Assembly: GCA_036873755.1 (NCBI GenBank)
Contig: JAVTVY010045404.1
Span: 147,919 to 211,918 of the forward strand
Reading direction: 5' to 3'
Length of the DNA: 64,000 nt
Origin: Hanleya hanleyi
Lineage: Eukaryota; Mollusca; Polyplacophora; Lepidopleurida; Hanleyidae
Part shown: positions 56,773-64,000 of the stretch, one piece after another
Position numbering within the stretch: the stretch's first letter is position 1
Layout: every line of letters begins with the position of its first letter
Translations under genes and position numbers: made by a program
Notes under the pieces: model-generated
What the model saw: only the letters and a program-made list of their open reading frames with translations
Databases searched by the model: none
Told to the model about the DNA's origin: nothing

Positions 56773-57299
56773 TATGAACGGTAAACTTTCCTGTAGTCTA
56801 CAGTGGCAGACTGTCACAAATCTTGTCGGCTTGATACTGTATTAGTCTTCAGCTAATCAACTTTTGTCTCATTCTGAAAGGTGTCACTTTTCATTTACAT
56901 CTGGTCTTCCATTTCTAAGGTCTCTATCTTCATTTTGAACTGCATTTAATGACAGATATATTAACTACCTATAATAGGGTATACCCCATTGAACGATCGG
57001 CTACACCGGTACCATACTGTGTTGTATGTCATATGCAACTGTTCTGTCCGGGCACGTCTGTCTGTGAATGGGCCAGCAAAAACTGGATCACTATATCCAT
57101 AATGGAAAACCACCCCTCCCCTATACACACGTCTCCATTATACAGTCGTGTAATAGGATGCTTAACCTAACAAAACAAAACATTGAAGACCGCGTACGGC
57201 GATACTAAACGTGCCCTCGTTACTAACGCAACGTCATCGATCTATATGCCACTCGAATCGAGCACATACACTGTACTCAGACCCCAGATATTATCAGTC
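56773..57299. other. Upstream of exon A; no gene recognised
   Basis: Possible promoter region of exon A (minus strand). No distinctive element visible. Confidence 0.3.
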
Positions 57300-58626
57300 G
57301 ATATGTCACGTGTATGAGGCGCCATTTGTCACTTTCTGATTTAATCTATTTATTTATAAATATCTGGTAGTTATCGGCCAGATATATAAATCCAGTAATC
57401 GTGGAGATGAAATAAACACTGGGTTTAGTAGAATTCAAATCGTTTGTCAGCAAAAATAGTGCGAGAAAGATTTATAAATACCTATTTTAGATGGCTAGAT
57501 TTTTTTATATAAATTTCTTCAATACAAATATATATCATCGATCAACGATTTCGTATTTATATATCCCACGTAACGAATCTTGCGGATATATAAATATTTC
57601 AAAATGTGTTGTTGGAGATATCTATATACTGTCATCGCCAAAGTTCTGATATATAAATCTTGAATTAAGAAAGCTCCGAATATATATATATATCCGAAGG
57701 TGGTATATGCTAATGAGTAACTGGTGACGTCTTCTTCGGTCATGCTGTGATTTTAGAAATGACCAGAGCTCATAAATTTTGAAATGTCAAGGTGTCCAAG
57801 TTTATCGTTCACTGACAGGAAGTTTATGTTTAGCCTCCGGGGGAAATGCTTGTACAAATATATCTAAAGTTGGCATATTATATTTAAGAATGCTACTAGA
57901 ATATAAGGCCAAAACAAATTTCGACATACTGTTACGGTACGTCAAATTTACTGAATGTATACTGCGGTAGGCCTATTTTCTGTTTGTTGTCTGTGCTAAT
58001 GGTGTGTTACTCCATGAGCGTAACATAAAAGGTTTTTTCTCTGGCAAAAGCCATGCCACCATTATATAATCTTGGCATATTGAAAAATCGGAGAACCACA
58101 ATTAAAACATATGAATTCAATGAATTTCAAGTTTCCTTTTTATTTGACGTTTGCTCAGTGAGAAATCAAACATACATGGGGTAAAACGTATCGCAGCTCA
58201 TTAGCATGTTTCAATAGGATTTATGTACTGGTATCAAAAAAATTTCAGCTCAAAATTTATATATCAGACCTTTGGCGATTACAGGATATATATACACCTC
58301 CAACAACACATTTTGATATACTTATATATCAGCAAGATACGTACGTCGGATAAAAAATACGAGATCGATGATCGAAGAAAGAAATGTTGAAGAAATTCAT
58401 ATCTAAAAATAACATGACTAGAGAGATATATATATCCAGCAATCCAAAATAGGTATTTAGAAATCTTTCCCACATCATTTCCTCTGATATAGGATTTAAA
58501 TTTTTACTAAACTCGTTGTTGAATTCACCTCCATGTTTAACGGATTTATACATCTGGCTGATAAATACCAGCTATTTAGATTAAATCAGAAAGTGACAAA
58601 CGGCGCCTAATACACGTTACCTCGTA
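57300..58626. mobile_element. Fold-back element with ~350-bp arms
   Basis: Left GGCGCCATTTGTCACTTTCT and onward mirrors GAAAGTGACAAACGGCGCC on the right. The match continues with gaps through ATTTAATCTA, ATCTGG...GGATTTATA, AGGTATTTAGAAATC and the paired CTCCAACAACACATTTTGA / TCAAAATGTGTTGTTGGAG near 58,310 and 57,610. Arms end near 57,680 and 58,250. Several GATATATAAAT motifs recur in the arms. No coding content. Confidence 0.75.
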
Positions 58627-58854
58627 TCTATAATTCGCCCGTCATTGTGCCTTGTGCTATTTTGCAAAAAAAAACATTCATTTTGAAGTCATACTCTGCA
58701 GGGTTTCGATATAAAAGAACAAACCATTTAAGGTGGGTGAAGTCAGACTTCAGATCACATTTCACAATTCGAGAGGGACCAGTCATTATTTCGTGGCGAT
58801 ATACAAATTCAGCTATAACTAATGAACTAATGTGCCTAGAGACTCGTGAAAGTC
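58627..58854. other. No feature recognised
   Basis: A 90-residue frame (58,647-58,919) overlaps the next repeat and has no known domain. Confidence 0.25.
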
Positions 58855-59160
58855 GTCATTTTGGTGTGATGGATTTCCACTTCCGGCGATTAGAGGCGGC
58901 GCTACAAACTGATGTCTGAACTGTTAACTGGGTTCCGTGAACTGTTAACTGGCTTCATAGCGCCGAAACCATTAGGACTAGAGTGTTCATGCTTGATACA
59001 CTTACAGAACTCGTCAAGGATGACATTATGTTGTGATGAATTTCCACTTCTCGCGATTAGGGGTGGCGCCACAAACTGATATCTGAATTGTTAACTGAGC
59101 GCAGCAAACTGTTAACTGGCTTTATACACCAAAACCATTAGTCGTAGAGGGTTATAAATT
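58855..59160. repeat. ~170-bp direct repeat, two copies
   Basis: GATGGATTTCCACTTCCGGC (58,868) and GATGAATTTCCACTTCTCGC (59,036) start matching stretches. Both contain GCGCTACAAACTGAT / GCGCCACAAACTGAT, two GAACTGTTAACTGG-like motifs and AAACCATTAG. GAACTGTTAAC occurs four times in all. Confidence 0.7.
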
Positions 59161-59929
59161 AGTAGTACATCCCGTCTAACCGCCAGCTAACGGCCTAGTC
59201 CTTTAACATGGGAGCCTGATTTCCCTTCTCATGTTACCTTTGACCCCTGTGACTGAGTCTGCAGAATGACGTCAGGGTGACGAGGGGGAACGGAATTTCC
59301 CTCCCGAGGGTTGGAATAGGAGTGTTTTTGCGAATAAAACAGGTCAACCGGAAGTGACGCCATCAAAACCGGAAATAGTCGACATCTCGCGAATGGCAGG
59401 GGCCAAAGATATGGGATTTTGACTAATGAATACCTTACAACGAAAGCGTGATTATACCACTGACATCATCATGGCTTCGTCAGTAAGTAGAGCTATGTCT
59501 GGGTTGTAACTTATCTCCGTGAAGCTAACGCTTAATAAATGGCAGATGATACTGAATAAGTTAATGGGTTGGTAAGGCTGCTACAACATCGGCTTGATTA
59601 GGGACCGATACTTCCAAGGAATTATGGCATAAACTACGGTAGATTCGTTCCCTGTGGACATCTTTCATATTATCGGACTAAAGCTTTTACCGCCAGTATG
59701 TTAAAATGCAGAGAACAAACTAGCAAACCGAGCCTATACCGTACTACGGTATACCTGCACATTGTTCCGCGAACAGGTACTACCAGTTAAGGTATTGCGC
59801 TAAAGAGTACTCTGGGAATGACCTCTTGATACGTCGCGCGATAAAGTTCGAATTCGCGAGTTACGATTCGGTTTCTCGGGTCGTGTTACAGAATACACTC
59901 TCAGAAATAATCAGGCTCCAAAGTCCTGA
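59161..59929. other. No gene recognised
   Basis: Non-repetitive; no domain-bearing frame. Confidence 0.3.
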
Positions 59930-60062
59930 AATATTCAGGTTTCTATACATTGCCTGAATTTCAGGAGAAGTACCTGAATATTCAGTATTAATTCCTGAAC
60001 CGTAACCGAATTGAAACGCAAATGCAATGGCCTGAACAATTCAGGTCTCGTAATGCGCGGGA
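59930..60062. repeat. Cluster of CCTGAA/TTCAGG motifs
   Basis: In ~130 bases the words CCTGAA and TTCAGG occur at least nine times, often facing each other (CCTGAAATATTCAGG, CCTGAATTTCAGG, CCTGAACAATTCAGG). Small palindromic cluster of unknown role. Confidence 0.6.
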
Positions 60063-62015
60063 TTTCAGTGGTCACGTGGTAATCGTCTGCACTCGACGAC
60101 GCCATTTTTATATCTGTTGAAAGGTGAGTGTTATTCTCAGAGCGGTTTTATCCTCTAAAACATGTTAAACTTTTCAGATATATTTCATCAACATTTTAAT
60201 GTTTTACATGAAGTGGTAAGGATGCATTTTACCTCCGTATTGTTAGTTTACGTGCGACGAATCGTGTAGAACTGCAGGGAATTTGGTGTTCACGGCCGGC
60301 ACTGCGCCTACCATGTATACGGCACTGCCACTGGTCAGGTTGTTGTGGATGGTTCTTTCATCGATCAGTTGTAGCAGCCTAGCACCGTATGGTTCGACAA
60401 CTTGATCAATATTACGGAATCTGTATTGTGTTGGTGTATTGTAAAAGGAACGCATTTGAAGGGGGGGGGGAGGGGGGTGCCGGAGGGGGCATGCTTATCT
60501 AATCACTCGAATCAAACGAAATAATTTCCTAATTATTCATCATGAGATTGTGACTTTTTAATTGTTTGCCTTCTTTGGGCGCCATGATTGGCTGAATAAA
60601 CTATTCTGATTCAGATTCTGCAATAATTAAATTCAATTCAATTCATTTTGTTGTACCCAATAAACAAATTCTCATGGGACAATGTACAAAACAATAAACC
60701 AGTAACATTACTGAAGTACACAAGTTACAGGCATGCCTAACTACAGGCCTGCATGAAGCTGTGGGTGTTATGGGTCGAGGCCTGTACCCACAGCTTCAGC
60801 ACCACCCACTAAACATTTTCAACACGTTTGGATCGCATTCCGACGGTGAGAATTGCGGAAAGGTTTTCGCATCATTCGTCTATTTACCGTCAAAACCATG
60901 AATGAAGTTTGGTCTCTATTATTGCCAATAAAATATATGCCCACTTACAGTTCATGAATCCCAGTAGATGAGGCCTATTAAAAATAATCCTGTGTTTCCT
61001 GTAACCCCACCTACCTGGTGTGATCATTGCCGACCTGAAAGTTTTTTCAACAAATAAAAGAAATAAACTGCAAAAACACTGACCGCCCTCGGTTTTCGAT
61101 ATCTAGTGTTCATCGCATTTTTGGTAATCTGTTGTTGTGATGGAGTCAATCTCAGTAAACCCAGATATAATATCAAAGAATACTATATCTGATTTCAGCC
61201 CTATATAATTCCCATGCGAATCTGAAACTAGATTTGTTAGCCAATCACGTGGCTAGCTTGCTGAAATCACGCCCACAGTAATTACACACGGTAGCACGTG
61301 GACTGATATATAAACATTATCGGGAAACAGTATTCAAATACCGCATCATTTCCAGACGGTCTACACGGTGAAAAGTGCAGATCAAAGTGTTTACTCCCGC
61401 CGAAAAGTCTGGCTGTGTTGTGGGTAGACAATATCAAAAGATTTGGCCGCGCGAATGTGTTAATCTCAGTGAAGTAAACGTCAATCATTGTCAGAGAGAA
61501 AAGTCAGAAATTGTCATGATTGGCTTATTATACAATCTCGCAGAATATCGGCGAACAGTTCACACAGGATTTCCATAGCGTTACATCTAGATGGTAATCC
61601 CCTGGTTTGCCATCTTGGTTTACCTAGATTGATAATTCAGAAGTTGTATAGCCACATGGAAGTACCGAGTATTGTTTAAGTAAGTTTGATTATCTTCAGC
61701 CACAACATAAGTTTAAATGTTTATCCACTGCTAATTGCACTTCTTATTTCCTATCTTCCTTTCATTATCTTTCTTTCACCTGTAATGTATGTGCTATTTG
61801 TACCATTTTTTTCTCTCGCGTGACTCACTATAGCAATGTATAGCATCCTGTTTGTGTCTTGTTGTCGTCACTGATAAACCACAACTGCTCATGCAGAATA
61901 TTCATCTAAAAGTTTTAGCATGAGTGGATCGTATATATTTAATCTATGATGATGAATGATTGTTTTGTAATACACATTAATGGTGCAGTGTTGTTTCTAT
62001 TTTCATTTTTTCCAG
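60063..62015. other. Possible 5' exon and intron of the gene at 62 kb
   Basis: GTTGAAAG|GTGAGTG at 60,123 is a strong donor after CGACGACGCCATTTTTATAT, suggesting a non-coding first exon. TTCAATTCAATTCATTTTGT at ~60,630 looks like a LINE 3' tail on the minus strand. No domain-bearing frame otherwise. Confidence 0.35.
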
Positions 62016-62221
62016 GATGCCTTCTTCACAAGTTTTCATCGAGTAGAACTACCAGGAAGCAAGGTGCGAAAGGCATCCGCATCTGGATATATAGAAGAGA
62101 GACTCAAAACCCTGAGGACTAAGCTGTCGCCTTCAAAGAAAGAAAGCGCATAAGAAACATTGTTTCAAGATTAATGCTTTGACACCACCACATTCCGAAG
62201 CAAACAGTCGGGCCGAAGCTG
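62016..62221 (+). pseudogene. Exon of uncharacterised gene (frameshifted)
   Basis: Acceptor TTTTTTCCAG at 62,006-62,015 opens a frame DAFFTSFHRVELPGSKVRKA then SASGYIEERLKTLRTKLSPS. It stops at TAA near 62,151. A second frame then runs HKKHCFKINALTPPHSEANS to a strong donor G|GTAAGT at 62,221, which is in phase with the next exon. A one-base slip in the AAAGAAAGAAAG run would explain the switch, so this is either a decayed exon or a sequence error. Confidence 0.45.
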
Positions 62222-62465
62222 GTAAGTTGGAAATATTCAGCATTTCAAATAATGGAGGTAGTTGTTAGATAATACCCATTTCTGTTTCAATAATGTTCAT
62301 GAAATTCATTATCAGATCGCTAGTAGTTAAAGTGTGCGAGACACGAGCTGAAATATTATAGACAGAGGGGTACTTTCACCTCATTTTGTTTCCAGGGACA
62401 GCCTGAAATTAGAGAGGGGTGAGGGGATTCAGATATTATAATCTTCTTTCTGCTTTGCTTTTGAG

Positions 62466-62656
62466 AAGGTGGGTTTGATATAAAGACCAGTCGAAACATC
62501 AGACGTCTTCAGCATGAGGCACTGACACCAGATGAAGTCCATGAAATTATGCGGGAAACATTCGATGACAGAGTACGATGGATAAGAGCCAAAGACCCCC
62601 TTGTACGTGAGATATTTGCCAACTTCCCTCCTCTCCAAACAGTTGTCTCCCGAGAG
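62466..62656 (+). CDS. Internal exon of uncharacterised, possibly SAMD3-like protein
   Basis: Acceptor TTTGCTTTTGAG (or three bases later) and donor CGAGAG|GTTAGT bracket a fully open frame: GGFDIKTSRNIRRLQHEALT, then PDEVHEIMRETFDDRVRWIR, then AKDPLVREIFANFPPLQTVV. The pattern of R-rich helix, PLV..I...FP.L recalls the middle region of SAM-domain-containing-3-like proteins common in fish and molluscs, several of which are transposon-related. That link is from memory of the family and weak. The spliced frame continues from the preceding exon in phase. Confidence 0.45.
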
Positions 62657-64000
62657 GTTAGTATTTGAACTGAATCAAGTCTTGTGGTCGGTAAGTGTGT
62701 CTGGTCATATGACTGGCCATTCGACCAAATTCTTGTCCAGTCTACATTTGATACTATTTGATGAATAGTTTTGAAATTATAGCGGAGCCTTCTCGGTGTC
62801 CCATAGATGTGCATAGATGTTTTTATTTTGCTACGAACATTTCTGGCAGAGTTAGATGCTTTGTTATAATCTCTTGTCCAACATTTATCTTGGTTACTAT
62901 TTGATAAATAATTTTGAAATGGTATATAGGCGAACAGTGTACCGTAAATGTGCACCGTCCTGATACGCACAATGTTATTTGCAGGGCCAGAAATTAGAAG
63001 TGGCCAAAATTTGTTATCATGGCTTGGGCAACCATATATTTGGCCGTGCTATGCTGAGAGATTTGTTCTATTTGTGTTTGCGGTTCTGACCTTCTATGGC
63101 TTCTGGTTTCATGCATATTCTTTTATCTGACCTGTATGGTGGCAACTATCTGATGGATAGCTTCGAAAGTTCAAAGGATGTTTTCTCATTATGTGCATGT
63201 TCTTGTCAGGGTTACAGCTAAGGGATGATACATGTAATGATAAAAAGAAGTATCTAAATTGCGCTGTGCCATAATTCTGAATGATTTCAGCCATCGTCAT
63301 CTACTACCAATTTCATAGTTAATATGCTACATCACTAGTACATGTAATCTTTATACTCAATAATGCTGTGGATTATTTTGTTTCTTTCTCATAATGTTAC
63401 TCCATTTAGAGCATTTCTCGGACGGTAGCTATTCTGTTCATTAAAAACTAAGGCCTTGGTTAAAGCACCTTTTAGGTGCTGCTTCATTGTTTACTGACAA
63501 CTTAGCAGGAATTACTCAATAAACAACTCTAGATGCGTCCTTTAGGATTTTTCAGTAGTGCAGAAAGTGTGGCACCACACGTCATCATGTGAAATGGTGT
63601 TCTGGTCCAAGGGGTCCTTCATATCTAAATGTGTGACTGAATGACTCAATTACGACCCTTTTCTATGAAATAGCACAAATCGTCTATTTTAATTTTTTGT
63701 CAGAGCTATACATACATATCCTCTCGCTCTTGCTTAAAAATCATTTATTAGTAGGGTATTTTATGTTTTATATTTCAAGTGGACCACCTGCCTCAAGATC
63801 GATTGACGCAGCCTTGTGTTTGAGAAACAAAGTATCATATTTGAATGGCCTAAAACTGAAAAATTGGGTAGATTGAAAATTTTCTTCAAGAATAACCCCT
63901 GGTCCATATGAAAGAATATAGTGTATTGAATGTGATACGTCTTGTTTGTAAGCAAATTATTACAGAAAGTAAATTTTTGTGGCACGTCTATGAATCATGA
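62657..64000. other. Downstream intron or intergenic DNA
   Basis: No further exon of the preceding gene is recognised. TTTTGAAAT(T/G)...GATAAATA-like stretches near 62,750 and 62,895 are weakly repeated (TACTATTTGAT(G/A)AATA). Confidence 0.3.

Noticed and set aside
60460..60500. G-rich run as a possible G-quadruplex regulator
   Set aside because: Similar G/C runs occur by chance in several repeats here, and nothing ties this one to a gene.

Overview
The window is animal nuclear DNA, most likely from a marine mollusc and perhaps a gastropod. Support is indirect. Exons are bounded by GT/AG splice sites, tRNA-derived SINE heads are scattered through it, and a 157-bp tandem core repeat sits in a structure resembling the mollusc 'pearl' elements. 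A truncated non-LTR element ends in an ATTAAACC-type tail followed by (TC)n, which I associate with gastropod genomes. The window is gene-poor and repeat-rich. Many of its short ORFs are translations of repeats.

Left part (1-30.5 kb). A decayed gypsy-like gag opens the window. A cluster of reverse-transcriptase elements follows (3.4-8.4 kb), with conserved 3' ends, tail-to-tail copies and one copy flanked by ~185-bp inverted repeats, as in Penelope-like elements. One good gene exon encodes an armadillo-repeat protein (8.9-10.4 kb) with a recent internal duplication. A 30-bp coding minisatellite (15.9-16.5 kb) is followed by a TTAA-flanked element carrying the start of a THAP domain. A broken Toll-like receptor gene lies on the minus strand (22.0-19.3 kb), next to a 183-bp in-frame satellite. 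A nested-palindrome element encloses a tRNA-like sequence at 27.3-27.6 kb.

Middle part (30.5-40 kb). This holds the pearl/Helentron-like 157-bp array, non-LTR scraps, a pair of distant inverted repeats around a small cysteine-rich ORF, and a ~1-kb tandem segmental duplication that contains two copies of a TTA-flanked MITE.

Right part (41-64 kb). The most interesting locus is a two-exon membrane protein gene on the minus strand that resembles a BK-channel beta subunit (KCNMB/TipE type). It has two candidate first exons (56.8 and 51.6 kb) and one terminal exon (41.3 kb). A structurally complete 7.7-kb Maverick/Polinton-derived element sits inside its intron, with ~500-bp terminal inverted repeats, a perfect 6-bp target duplication, a protein-primed family B DNA polymerase with broken frames, a duplicated TATA promoter module and an array of NRF-1-like palindromes. 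Further right are several inverted-repeat elements with clear ends: 52.5-53.8 kb (carrying a spliced exon), 53.9-55.0 kb (built from TCCTAATTAGGA palindromes) and 57.3-58.6 kb (~350-bp arms). Two exons of an uncharacterised, possibly SAMD3-like gene lie at 62.0-62.7 kb.

A dispersed ~450-575-bp family with ends CCCTACCTG...CAGGTAGGG and TTAA targets recurs at least seven times and ties the window together as one transposon-shaped landscape.
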